Positions 56,153 through 64,000 of a stretch of 64,000 bases of DNA are shown here, piece by piece (the first letter of the stretch is position 1; the number at the start of each line of letters is the position of its first letter). Source of the DNA: Martinezella rhizogenes (GTDB lineage Bacteria; Pseudomonadota; Alphaproteobacteria; Rhizobiales; Rhizobiaceae); contig JAAMEZ010000014.1 of NCBI GenBank assembly GCA_013322215.1, positions 248,001 to 312,000 of the forward strand. The letters run 5' to 3'. Below the pieces are notes generated by a model. The model searched no databases. It was not told where the DNA came from and was given only the letters and a program-made list of their open reading frames with translations. Position numbers and translations under genes: made by a program.

Positions 56153-56197
56153 ACCGGCAATTGGGCTCAAGAGAAAATCTTCGGCTCAATTGCCGGT
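56153..56197. repeat. Large imperfect inverted repeat
   Basis: ACCGGCAATTGGGC (56153-56166) pairs with GCTCAATTGCCGGT (56184-56197) with one mismatch; the loop contains AAGA/TCTT and may extend the stem. It lies between the transposon and the LacI gene, where a terminator for the leftward LacI gene would be expected. There is no T-run. Confidence 0.55.
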
Positions 56198-56336
56198 ACC
56201 AGCATGTTCCCGGCCTGCCTTTGCAAACATCACCCGGCTATCCGGCTGGAACGAAAATCCAGCTGTGCCCGTGCTGAAACAGGAGAGCCGGACGCGGTCA
56301 TAGCCTGCCTCTCCACCTTTTCGTCCTGATCACGTG

Positions 56337-57359
56337 TCAGGTGCTGCCGCGCAATTCCACGTGGGGTTCGATCAACAGATGCCTGGCGTCACGCCGGCCA
56401 TCAATCCTGCTGAGCAGAACCTCCACAGCCGTCCGCCCGAGTTGCATCTGATTTTGATCGACGCTCGTCAGACCGACAAGCGGTATGGCAGCCATCGGAG
56501 AATTGTCGTAGCCGATGATGGCAAGGTCTTCAGGCACCCGAATTGCGCTTGTCCGCGCGGCATTGATCAAGGGCACGGCATCGAGATCGGACCATACGAA
56601 GACTGCGCGCGGACGGTCCTTCGCATCGAGAAAACTCCGGATCGCCCGCTCGCGGTCGACGGCGACTGGCGGCAGCCGGATGATGCGTCCCTTGAGCCCG
56701 GCCTGCTTCATGGCGTCGAGGTAGCCCTCCTCGCGCTGCAGCGCGACGATGGTCGCCGGCGAATCCAGGAGATCATAGCTCAGCATGGCGATATCCCGAT
56801 AGCCGGCGCGCAGGGCCGCCTCGACAGCCAGATATCCGCCCCGCCTGTCGTCCGAATTGACGGTATCATAGGTCTCGGCCTGCGGCTCATGATGCGCGAT
56901 GACGACGATCGGAATCTGCCGCGCATAGCGCTCGAGAACCTTGCCGGATATGCGCGGGGCAATGATGACAACGCCATCCATCCGGTTGTCGATCATCGAT
57001 TCGATCATTGACGCTTCGATCGAGCTTGCCGAGCGACCAATGCCGATCAATGCCTTGAAGCCATTTTCCGACAGCGCGGCATTGGCCTCTTCAATGACGC
57101 CCGGAAGGAACGGATTCGACAGCTCGATCACCAGAACACCAACGGTCTGCGTCCGTCCACGCATCGCACGCGCGGCAACCGATGGACGGTAATTGAGTTT
57201 TTCGATCGAGGCTTCCACCTTGCCTCTCAGGCTGCCGCTGACGCCATAAGCATTGCGCAGGACTTTCGATACCGCCGCTACGGATACGCCCGCATCTTCT
57301 GCCACATGCCGGATGGTCACCCTCTCCTGCGCCGCGTTAACAGTCTGATTTTTCATCAT
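56337..57359 (-). CDS. LacI-family regulator of the rhamnoside module
   Basis: A 340-residue LacI/GalR regulator with HTH (VTIRHVAEDAGVSVAAVSKVLRN) and hinge (LNYRPSVAARAMRGR), followed by the effector domain. ATG 57359 (or 57356) is supported by the position of the HTH and a nearby GAGA; the long frame upstream to 57617 has no domain. It is divergent from the rhamnosidase/ABC operon with 137 bp between starts. It probably represses that operon until a rhamnose-containing ligand is present. Confidence 0.92.
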   Translation of the reverse strand: MMKNQTVNAAQERVTIRHVAEDAGVSVAAVSKVLRNAYGVSGSLRGKVEASIEKLNYRPSVAARAMRGRTQTVGVLVIELSNPFLPGVIEEANAALSENGFKALIGIGRSASSIEASMIESMIDNRMDGVVIIAPRISGKVLERYARQIPIVVIAHHEPQAETYDTVNSDDRRGGYLAVEAALRAGYRDIAMLSYDLLDSPATIVALQREEGYLDAMKQAGLKGRIIRLPPVAVDRERAIRSFLDAKDRPRAVFVWSDLDAVPLINAARTSAIRVPEDLAIIGYDNSPMAAIPLVGLTSVDQNQMQLGRTAVEVLLSRIDGRRDARHLLIEPHVELRGST

Positions 57360-57420
57360 AAAGCGTCTCAATCCCCGATCTCGCCAAATTATAGGCACAA
57401 AACTCTTGCGCCGCAATCGA

Positions 57421-57454
57421 TTGTGTAGAATGATATACATAGAACGATACACAA
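57421..57454. promoter_or_regulatory. Candidate operator, rhamnosidase/LacI
   Basis: TTGTGTA (57421-57427) and TACACAA (57448-57454) form a perfect inverted repeat. Between them lies a 14-bp-period direct repeat, GAATGATATACA (57428) and GAACGATACACA (57442), matching at 10 of 12 positions. The site is centred in the divergent gap and is a good candidate for the LacI protein. Confidence 0.5.
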
Positions 57455-57496
57455 AATCGTATCCCGCCGGAGTACAGGCGGCTGAGGAGGCATGCA

Positions 57497-59830
57497 ATGA
57501 CAATTCGCTCAGACCACGGCGCCGCCGTGGCCAAGACCCGTGTCGATTCCGCATTCCAATTTGCTGCATCGATGATCGCGCCCGCCTGCGATGCCAGCCA
57601 GGGAACCGCAGGGACATTCGTCTCCCGGCAATTCACGCTGGAAAAACTGCCAACCGAAGCGACGCTGCGTATTTCTGCGCTGGGGCTCTATCGCGCCTTC
57701 ATCAACGGCAGACGTGTGGGCGACGATCTGCTTACGCCGGGCTGGACCTGTTATGATGATCGGATCGCATACCAGACCTACGACATTACTGAACATCTGC
57801 GCATTGGCGAGAACCGCATCGAGATCTGGCTCGGGGACGGATGGTACCGCAGCCAGCTGATGTGGGCGCTTAACCCGGTCTTCAATTGCTGGGGCGAATG
57901 GGTGGCGGCGATTGCGGAGCTGAATGGCGACGGCCGGCTGCTCTTGAAGACCGACGACAGCTGGAAGAGCGGCTTCACGCCGGTCGCCCGCAACGGCATT
58001 TACTATGGAGAGGATTACGACGCTCGCATCGCGCCGCACGACAGCCATGGCGTCGAACTTTTGGCCTTCGACAAGGGATTGCTCGTTCCGCACGAGACGG
58101 GCGCCGTCAAGGAACTCCCCGAGCATACACCGATCGACAGCTGGATCGAGGACGGCGGCAGCAACGTCTATGATTTCGGCCAGAATGCCGGCGCCTATAT
58201 CCGCATCCGTGTGAAAGGCGAGAAAGGTGCCAAGCTTCGCATCGAACATTCGGAAGTGCTCGGCCCTGGGCGATTTTTCGACAATCGCAACTATCGCAGC
58301 GCACGCGCCGAGCTGATCTATACGCTCGCCGGAGAAGGCGAAGAGGTCTACGCGCCGCTCTTCACCTTCATGGGCTTCCGCTATGCGCGCGTCAGCATCA
58401 CCGGCCAGGCGGAACTGGTCAGCATTGCCATGGTCCCGATATCGTCCGTTCCCGTGGCCGCCGGCGGTTTCAACTGCGGCGTCGAGGCAGTCAATCGCCT
58501 GGTCGAAAACACCATCTGGTCGCAGCGCTCCAACTTCATCGAGGTGCCGACGGACTGCCCGCAGCGCGATGAACGATTGGGTTGGACCGGCGACGCCCAG
58601 GTTTTCGCAGGAACAGCCTGCTGGCTGGCGGACAGCCAATCCTTCCTTATGAAATTCCTCCGCGATGTCATGCATGACCAACGCGCCGATGGGGCGGTTT
58701 CGCATTTTTCGCCGGACCCGACACGGCTTCACCCGATCGACGGCCGTGGCGACTGGGCAGGATCAACCGGCTGGGGGGACGCCATCGTCATCATTCCCTG
58801 GCAGCTCTACCTTCACTATGGCGATTCCGCCGTGCTCAGAGAATGCTTTCCGGCCATGCGGCGCTGGCTCGATTATTTGTGGGGCATTTCAAACGGACCG
58901 ATTATCCGGCCGCCGGCCGTGTGGGGAGCGCACGGCTTTACTTTCGGCGACTGGCTGCAGCCGGTTGGCGACAATCGCAAGCCGCGCCCGACAGTCGCCG
59001 ATGATTGCGCGGCGACCCTTTATCATTTCATTTCTACCCAGTTGGCAGCAAAGATCGCCCGCATTCTCGGCGAAGATCGGGAGGCTGAACGTCTGGAGAT
59101 CCGGAGAGAGGAGATCCGGAATGCCTTCAAGACCGAGTTCTTTACGCCGTCCGGTCGTATCGCACACAATGATCAGACATCATGGGCGCTGGCCTTCCAA
59201 TACGGCCTTGTTCCACCGGAGCATGAAGAGGCTGCCCGCGCCTATTTCCGGCGCGTCTCGGAAGAGACCGACGGCGTCATCGGCACGGGCTTCATAGGAA
59301 CCCCCGCGCTGCTTCCGGCTCTCACGCGTCTCGGCATGCATGATCTTGCCGAAAAGATGTTCCTCAATCGCAAGGTGCCAGGCTGGCTATACCAGGTGGA
59401 CCACGGCGCGACATCGATATGGGAGCGATGGGACGCGCTTGCCGAGGACGGCACGATCTACGATCCTGACATGAACAGCTACAATCACTACGCCTATGGA
59501 GCCGTATGCCAATGGCTTTTTGAAGATGTCGCCGGGATCAAACCGTTGGAGGACGCGCCGGGCTTCGAAGAAATCTCATTCGACCCCACCATCCTGCCGG
59601 CACTATCGCCGGTCTCAGCCTGGCATGACACGCGGTTCGGACGCATCGAGACTGGATGGACGGTGAAGGGAGAAACCGTCACATGCCGTCTGTTGCTGCC
59701 GGAAGGCATAACGGCCCGCCTGGCAGCGGGACAGAATCGAAGATCGCTAAACGTGGATGGCGCCGGGATCGAACCAGGCGGAGAACTCAAACTGACCAAG
59801 GGGGAACACACGATCACCTTTGCCATCTGA
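57497..59830 (+). CDS. Alpha-L-rhamnosidase (GH78)
   Basis: A 777-residue family-78 glycoside hydrolase that releases terminal L-rhamnose from plant glycosides or pectin fragments. An N-terminal beta-sandwich and rhamnosidase-N domain (LRISALGLYRAFINGRRVG) come first. The (alpha/alpha)6 barrel follows, with DCPQRDERLGWTGDAQ, GWGDA and ATSIWERWD, which carry the conserved acid residues. There is no signal peptide, so it works on imported oligosaccharides in the cytoplasm. First gene of a five-gene operon with a complete ABC importer. AGGAGG precedes the ATG. Confidence 0.93.
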   Translation: MTIRSDHGAAVAKTRVDSAFQFAASMIAPACDASQGTAGTFVSRQFTLEKLPTEATLRISALGLYRAFINGRRVGDDLLTPGWTCYDDRIAYQTYDITEHLRIGENRIEIWLGDGWYRSQLMWALNPVFNCWGEWVAAIAELNGDGRLLLKTDDSWKSGFTPVARNGIYYGEDYDARIAPHDSHGVELLAFDKGLLVPHETGAVKELPEHTPIDSWIEDGGSNVYDFGQNAGAYIRIRVKGEKGAKLRIEHSEVLGPGRFFDNRNYRSARAELIYTLAGEGEEVYAPLFTFMGFRYARVSITGQAELVSIAMVPISSVPVAAGGFNCGVEAVNRLVENTIWSQRSNFIEVPTDCPQRDERLGWTGDAQVFAGTACWLADSQSFLMKFLRDVMHDQRADGAVSHFSPDPTRLHPIDGRGDWAGSTGWGDAIVIIPWQLYLHYGDSAVLRECFPAMRRWLDYLWGISNGPIIRPPAVWGAHGFTFGDWLQPVGDNRKPRPTVADDCAATLYHFISTQLAAKIARILGEDREAERLEIRREEIRNAFKTEFFTPSGRIAHNDQTSWALAFQYGLVPPEHEEAARAYFRRVSEETDGVIGTGFIGTPALLPALTRLGMHDLAEKMFLNRKVPGWLYQVDHGATSIWERWDALAEDGTIYDPDMNSYNHYAYGAVCQWLFEDVAGIKPLEDAPGFEEISFDPTILPALSPVSAWHDTRFGRIETGWTVKGETVTCRLLLPEGITARLAAGQNRRSLNVDGAGIEPGGELKLTKGEHTITFAI

Positions 59831-59898
59831 TACGACAGCTTGCGGCACCTTACCCGCAAGCAGGCAGCTCAATTCATTCCGGTCTTCAGGAGGAGGAA

Positions 59899-61176
59899 AT
59901 GACTATGAGAATGATGAAGTGCGTCCTCGCCGCAATCTCGGTGTCGCTGGCGGCGGGCGTCGCGCATGCCGACGTGACGCTCAGCGTCCTGATTGACACC
60001 AATCCCGAATCCATCGCCTCGTTCGACGCCGTTTCCAAGGCCTATACGGAAAAGCATCCGGATGTGAGCTTCGATGTCGAACAGCGTGCCGGCGGATCGG
60101 AAGGTGACAACATCATCAAGACTCGTCTTGCGACCGGCGAAATGGCCGATATTTTTCAATACAATAGCGGTTCACTGTTCCAGGCCTTGAAGCCGGAACG
60201 AACAATGGCGGATCTGAACGATCTTGCCTCCGAAGCCGGAATTCTCGACAGTTTCAAAAAAGTGGTCACAAGCCCGGACGGCCACGTTCGCGGCATCCCA
60301 TTCGGTCCGGCCATGGGTGGCGGCATCTTCTATAATCGCAAGATCTATGCCGAACTCGGCCTTACGCCGCCCAAGACCTGGGCGGAATTCATGGCCAACA
60401 ATCAGAAGATCAAGGCGGCAGGCAAGGTGGCGATCGCACAGACCTACGGCACGACCTGGACCTCACAGCTTTTCGTGCTCGCCGATTTCCACAATGTCCA
60501 GGCGGAAATCCCGGATTTTGCCGCCAACTACACTGCCAACAAGCAGAAATACGCCGATACGCCGGCCGCCTTGCGAGGGTTCGAGCATCTCGAAGAGGTC
60601 GCCAAAGGCGGATTTTTCAACGCCGATTTCGGCGCAGCAACCTTCGACGACGGCATGCGCATGGTCGCCACGGGCGAAGCCGCGCACTATCCAAATCTCA
60701 CTTTCGGTATCGGAAACATACAGCAGAATTTTCCAGACAATCTGAAAGATCTCGGCTTCTTTGCGCTTCCTGGAACAGATGCTGCCAAGAATGGCCTCAC
60801 TGTCTGGATGCCCGCCGCACTCTATGTCTCCGCGAAATCGCAGCATGTCGAGGAGGCCAAGAAATTCGTCGACTGGGTCGGTTCCAAGGAAGCCTGCGAG
60901 CTGATGGCCAAGGCCGTTCCTTCAGGTCCCTATCTCGTTAGGGGATGCGAGCTGCCGAAAGACATTCCGCCCGTCGTCTCCGACATGCTGCCGTATTTCG
61001 AGACAGAAGGACACGCAACTCCGGCATTGGAGTTCTTGTCGCCGATCAAGGGGCCGGCCCTCGAGCAGATCACCGTCGAGGTCGGGACCGGAATTCGCTC
61101 CGCCAAGGACGCCGCGGCTCTCTATGATCAGGATGTCGAAAAGCAGGCCAAACAACTTGGACTGCCCAACTGGTAA
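59899..61176 (+). CDS. ABC transporter substrate-binding protein (CUT1), rhamnoside module
   Basis: A 425-residue family-1 binding protein with a Sec signal peptide ending GVAHADV. The mature region (VTLSVLIDTNPESIASFDAVSKAY) and DIFQYNSGSLFQAL are typical of sugar-binding proteins. ATG 59899 follows an AGGAGGAGG run; ATG 59905 is also possible. It sits directly after the rhamnosidase gene, so its ligand is probably a rhamnosyl-oligosaccharide. Confidence 0.92.
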   Translation: MTMRMMKCVLAAISVSLAAGVAHADVTLSVLIDTNPESIASFDAVSKAYTEKHPDVSFDVEQRAGGSEGDNIIKTRLATGEMADIFQYNSGSLFQALKPERTMADLNDLASEAGILDSFKKVVTSPDGHVRGIPFGPAMGGGIFYNRKIYAELGLTPPKTWAEFMANNQKIKAAGKVAIAQTYGTTWTSQLFVLADFHNVQAEIPDFAANYTANKQKYADTPAALRGFEHLEEVAKGGFFNADFGAATFDDGMRMVATGEAAHYPNLTFGIGNIQQNFPDNLKDLGFFALPGTDAAKNGLTVWMPAALYVSAKSQHVEEAKKFVDWVGSKEACELMAKAVPSGPYLVRGCELPKDIPPVVSDMLPYFETEGHATPALEFLSPIKGPALEQITVEVGTGIRSAKDAAALYDQDVEKQAKQLGLPNW

Positions 61177-61189
61177 CCTCCCAGCCGAT

Positions 61190-61218
61190 CCCCCGCCCGG
61201 CACCGGTCCGGGTGGGGG
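61190..61218. terminator. Hairpin between binding-protein and permease genes
   Basis: CCCCCGCCCGG (61190-61200) and CCGGGTGGGGG (61208-61218) pair with one G:T wobble around a 7-base loop, 13 bases after the SBP stop. Like the pair at 42801-42863, it could favour higher binding-protein expression by mRNA protection or partial termination. Confidence 0.6.
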
Positions 61219-61232
61219 CGCAAGGTAGCTCC

Positions 61233-62096
61233 ATGGCCACACGCAAATCACCTTATCCCTACTGGTTCGTCCTCCCGGCGGCCGTGATATTCACGGTTCT
61301 CTTTCTGGTGCCGACTGTCGCTTCCTTCTGGTTCAGCCTGACACGCTGGGATCTCTTTACCACCCAGTTCATCGGCCTGGACAATTACCGCCAGTTCTTC
61401 CGGGAACCATTTTTGATCCAGGGCCTGGTCAACACGATCATCTATGCGGTGATGACCTCCGCTACGAAGACGATCCTGGGTCTGCTGCTGGCAGTCCTTT
61501 TGACCTCGGGCATCTGGGCGCAGGGCTTGCTGCGCACTGTGATCTTCTTTCCGGTTCTCGTATCGACGATCGGCGTCGGCATCACGTTTTCCGTATTGAT
61601 GCATCCGACCCGCGGTCTGATCAACGTCACGCTTGCCGCCATGGGCATTCACGGACCCGGCTGGCTGACGGACCCGGCCCTGGCGCTCTATTCGATTGTC
61701 TTCGTCGATCTCTGGAAGGGCATCGGCCTGGCGACCGTCATCTACATCGCCGGTCTCGCCTCGATCAGCCCCGATTATTACGAAGCCGCCAGGATCGACG
61801 GTGCGACACGTCGCCAGATGTTTTTCCGCGTCACCGTTCCGCTGGTGAAACCGGCAACGATTACCGTCGTGACCCTGTCGCTGATCGGTGGACTGCGCAG
61901 CTTCGACCTGATCTGGGCAATGACGCGCGGTGGGCCCGGCTTCTCCTCGGATGTGCTGGCAAGCGTCATCTACAAGCAGTATCAGGCCGGATTTTATGGC
62001 CTGTCGACGGCCGGGAATGTCATCCTGTTCATCCTCATCGGCGCGATCATTCTACCGATAACAGCCTGGTTTAACCGTAGGGAGGTGGACCTTTGA
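61233..62096 (+). CDS. ABC transporter permease (CUT1, MalF-like), rhamnoside module
   Basis: A 287-residue permease with a first helix WFVLPAAVIFTVLFLVPTVASF and EAA loop YEAARIDGATRRQMFFRVTVP. ATG 61233 was chosen over 61212 because an AAGG lies at correct distance. Its stop overlaps the TTG start of the next permease. It forms the import channel with that gene. Confidence 0.92.
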   Translation: MATRKSPYPYWFVLPAAVIFTVLFLVPTVASFWFSLTRWDLFTTQFIGLDNYRQFFREPFLIQGLVNTIIYAVMTSATKTILGLLLAVLLTSGIWAQGLLRTVIFFPVLVSTIGVGITFSVLMHPTRGLINVTLAAMGIHGPGWLTDPALALYSIVFVDLWKGIGLATVIYIAGLASISPDYYEAARIDGATRRQMFFRVTVPLVKPATITVVTLSLIGGLRSFDLIWAMTRGGPGFSSDVLASVIYKQYQAGFYGLSTAGNVILFILIGAIILPITAWFNRREVDL

Positions 62097-62917
62097 CACG
62101 CCGTCAGCTTTATACCGGCATTGCGTCCCTGGTTACCTGTGGCTTGATATTCGTCTTGCCCTTCCTGTTCATCTTCATAACCGCTGCCAAGACAAAGCAG
62201 GATGCTGCATCATTGACTTTTACCCTGCCTCAGGAATGGCACCTGCTGCAGAATTTCATCGAGGTTATTCAAACGCGTAATTGTATGCTTCTACTGGCAT
62301 ATTTCAATTCGACCGTTATCACTGTTGCTGCCGTTTCGCTTCTCGTTCTGCTCGGTGCCATGGTCGGCTACATCCTGCAGCGTCGCCCATCCGGCTGGAA
62401 TAGAATTATCTACGGTTGTGTTCTCGCCGGCCTCATGATTCCGCCTGCCGTTGTGCCAACCATCTGGGTCCTGCAGTCGATCGGCCTCTTCAAGTCCATA
62501 TCGGGAATGATACTGATTCAGGTTGCCTATGGTCTTGCCTTTACCGTCCTCATGTTCCGTAGCTTCATCGCCACAATCCCACGCGATCTCGATGAGGCGG
62601 CGATCATCGATGGAGCAAAGCCGCTGCAGATCTTCTTTCGCGTCGTGCTGCCACTGCTGAAGCCCGTGACCGTGACCATCATCGTTGTGCAGTCGATCGC
62701 CATCTTCAACGACTTCACGAACCCTCTCTACTACCTGCCTGGCAGAGAAAACGTAACGGTACAGCTGACGCTCTACAATTTTCAGGGACAGTTTCAAACG
62801 CAGTACAATCTTCTTTTCATGAATATTCTATTGGTGACGATCCCGCCGCTCATCGTCTTCGTATTCTTCAACAGGCAGATCGTAGCAGGCATGACGGCCG
62901 GCGCAGTGAAAGGATGA
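62093..62917 (+). CDS. ABC transporter permease (CUT1, MalG-like), rhamnoside module
   Basis: A 274-residue permease with about six helices and EAA loop DEAAIIDGAKPLQIFFRVVLP. It uses TTG at 62093: GGGAGGTG lies six bases upstream and TTGA overlaps the previous stop, so an unusual start and translational coupling are combined. No ATG suits the hydrophobic N-terminus. It ends 3 bp before the ATPase gene. Confidence 0.9.
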   Translation: MTRRQLYTGIASLVTCGLIFVLPFLFIFITAAKTKQDAASLTFTLPQEWHLLQNFIEVIQTRNCMLLLAYFNSTVITVAAVSLLVLLGAMVGYILQRRPSGWNRIIYGCVLAGLMIPPAVVPTIWVLQSIGLFKSISGMILIQVAYGLAFTVLMFRSFIATIPRDLDEAAIIDGAKPLQIFFRVVLPLLKPVTVTIIVVQSIAIFNDFTNPLYYLPGRENVTVQLTLYNFQGQFQTQYNLLFMNILLVTIPPLIVFVFFNRQIVAGMTAGAVKG

Positions 62918-62920
62918 ACC

Positions 62921-63901
62921 ATGGCAAGTGTCGTTCTTCAAAATATCCGCAAGGACTTCGGCAGTTTAACCGTGATGAACGGTGTCGATCTGACCGTCGA
63001 AGGAGGCGAATTCTGCGTCTTCGTCGGCCCGTCCGGCTGTGGAAAGTCCACTCTTCTGCGCATGATCGCGGGATTGGAAACCTCGACCTCGGGCCGGATC
63101 TCCATCGACGGCAAGGATGTGACGGACGCCGAGCCTTCGGAACGCGGCATCGCGATGGTGTTTCAGTCCTACGCGCTCTATCCGCATCTGACCGTCAGCG
63201 AAAACATCGGTTTCGGTCTTTCGCTCGCCAAGCGCCCCAAGGCTGAGATTCAGGAAAAGGTTCGGCAGACGGCCGATATTCTCCAGCTCTCGCATCTGCT
63301 GGATCGAAAGCCGAAGGCGCTCTCCGGCGGTCAACGGCAACGGGTCGCGATCGGCCGGGCAATCATTCGCAATCCAAAGGTCTTCCTGTTTGACGAACCC
63401 CTCTCCAATCTCGACGCATCCTTGCGGTCGCAGATGCGGATGGAACTGACCGAACTCCATGCCAAACTCGGAGCAACGATGATCTATGTCACCCATGATC
63501 AGGTCGAGGCCATGACCATGGCAGACAAGATCGTCGTGCTCAACGGTGGCCGGATCGAACAGATCGGAACGCCGATGGACCTTTATCATAACCCGGCCAC
63601 ACCTTTCGTCGCAGGCTTCATCGGATCGCCGAAGATGAACCTGTTTGAAGGCGAAATCGCTGCCAGGGAGGGGTGCGGGACCTACGGAATCCGGCCGGAA
63701 CATATCGCACTTTCCTCGGCGGAAGGAAAATGGCAAGGGCGAGTGCGCCATATCGAACGGCTCGGGGCCGACACGGTCGTCCATCTGGATGTCCCCGAAT
63801 TGGTATCGCTTGTCGCACGCACCGATGGCGATCGGCCGATCCAGATTGGCGAGACTTTGTTCGCCACGCCGTTGACCGGCAAGGAGCACAGATTCTCATA
63901 G
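62921..63901 (+). CDS. ABC transporter ATP-binding protein (UgpC/MalK-like), rhamnoside module
   Basis: A 326-residue ATPase with Walker A GPSGCGKS (36-43), Q-loop [19 protein letters not shown], Walker [21 protein letters not shown], and a TOBE-type C-terminus. It is about 30-45 residues shorter than typical relatives (including the 370-residue one at 44705), the loss being in the regulatory domain. The nucleotide-binding parts are complete, so transport activity is expected. Confidence 0.92.
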   Translation: MASVVLQNIRKDFGSLTVMNGVDLTVEGGEFCVFVGPSGCGKSTLLRMIAGLETSTSGRISIDGKDVTDAEPSERGIAMVFQSYALYPHLTVSENIGFGLSLAKRPKAEIQEKVRQTADILQLSHLLDRKPKALSGGQRQRVAIGRAIIRNPKVFLFDEPLSNLDASLRSQMRMELTELHAKLGATMIYVTHDQVEAMTMADKIVVLNGGRIEQIGTPMDLYHNPATPFVAGFIGSPKMNLFEGEIAAREGCGTYGIRPEHIALSSAEGKWQGRVRHIERLGADTVVHLDVPELVSLVARTDGDRPIQIGETLFATPLTGKEHRFS

Positions 63902-63925
63902 GAGCGAGCCACGATTAATCTTGAT

Positions 63926-64000
63926 TCAAGAGATGCCGGGCCGTAAATCCGTGGTGACGGCAACCTCATCGCCAAGGTCAAGAATGCGCGGACTGGGATA
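63926..64000 (-). CDS. Possible C-terminus of a leftward gene (cut by window edge)
   Basis: An open frame entering from the right edge reads PRILDLGDEVAVTTDLRPGIS and stops at 63926-63928, 24 bp from the convergent ATPase stop. The composition is gene-like and the spacing fits a convergent gene end. Too little is visible to name a family. Confidence 0.35.
   Translation of the reverse strand, partial: YPSPRILDLGDEVAVTTDLRPGIS

Noticed and set aside
1..64000. tRNA or rRNA genes
   Set aside because: No tRNA-like T-loop/CCA patterns or rRNA conserved blocks were noticed in any gap; a dedicated covariance search was not possible here.

Overview
The window looks like 64 kb of accessory or chromid-type DNA from a Rhizobiaceae-like alphaproteobacterium (Rhizobium/Agrobacterium group). 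The reasons are high GC, very dense solute-import operons (four ABC systems and three MFS carriers), six LacI or LysR regulators plus one GntR regulator, an Omp25-type outer-membrane protein, and many ATGA-type gene overlaps. No rRNA, tRNA, CRISPR array or replication origin was seen.

Layout. (1) 1-5032: a sugar-type (CUT1) ABC importer without an ATPase gene, an SDR dehydrogenase and a truncated MFS carrier, divergent from a LysR regulator. (2) 5033-14537: three tandem exported type-B carboxylesterases, then an enolase-superfamily dehydratase/racemase with an ACS-type MFS carrier, divergent from a second LysR paralogous to the first. (3) 14590-20446: a GntR/FCD regulator and MFS carrier, divergent from SDR, isocitrate-lyase-like lyase and a QuiC-type 3-dehydroshikimate dehydratase fused to an HPPD-like domain. 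Regions 2 and 3 together suggest growth on plant esters, possibly quinate or shikimate esters. (4) 20889-29469: a giant Ig-repeat autotransporter followed by three tandem phage-tail-collar proteins, a GNAT acetyltransferase and a DUF6916 protein. This is the least understood locus. (5) 29818-37487: a sulfate-ester module with an ABC importer, a formylglycine-generating enzyme and two Cys-type sulfatases under a LacI regulator. (6) 37566-38363: a small membrane protein.

(7) 38939-48764: a polyol (galactitol/sorbitol-like) module. An ABC importer, two dehydrogenases and a LacI regulator face a divergent PfkB sugar kinase and GatZ-like protein, with three matching operator-like sites between them. 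(8) 48908-52711: an aromatic or oxidative-stress group (DODA dioxygenase, glutaredoxin-like protein, DoxX, quinone oxidoreductase) divergent from a LysR. (9) 52974-53588: an Omp25-like barrel protein. (10) 53601-56114: an IS1595-like element with a damaged transposase, a second copy of its right end, cargo between the two ends, and a perfect 8-bp target duplication at the outer boundaries. (11) 56337-63901: a rhamnoside module with a LacI regulator divergent from a GH78 alpha-L-rhamnosidase and a complete CUT1 ABC importer.

The common theme is scavenging of plant-derived compounds. Enzymes remove ester, sulfate or rhamnosyl groups, dedicated importers take up the products, and a local regulator controls each set. 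All functional calls come from reading motifs in the sequence; no database search was run.
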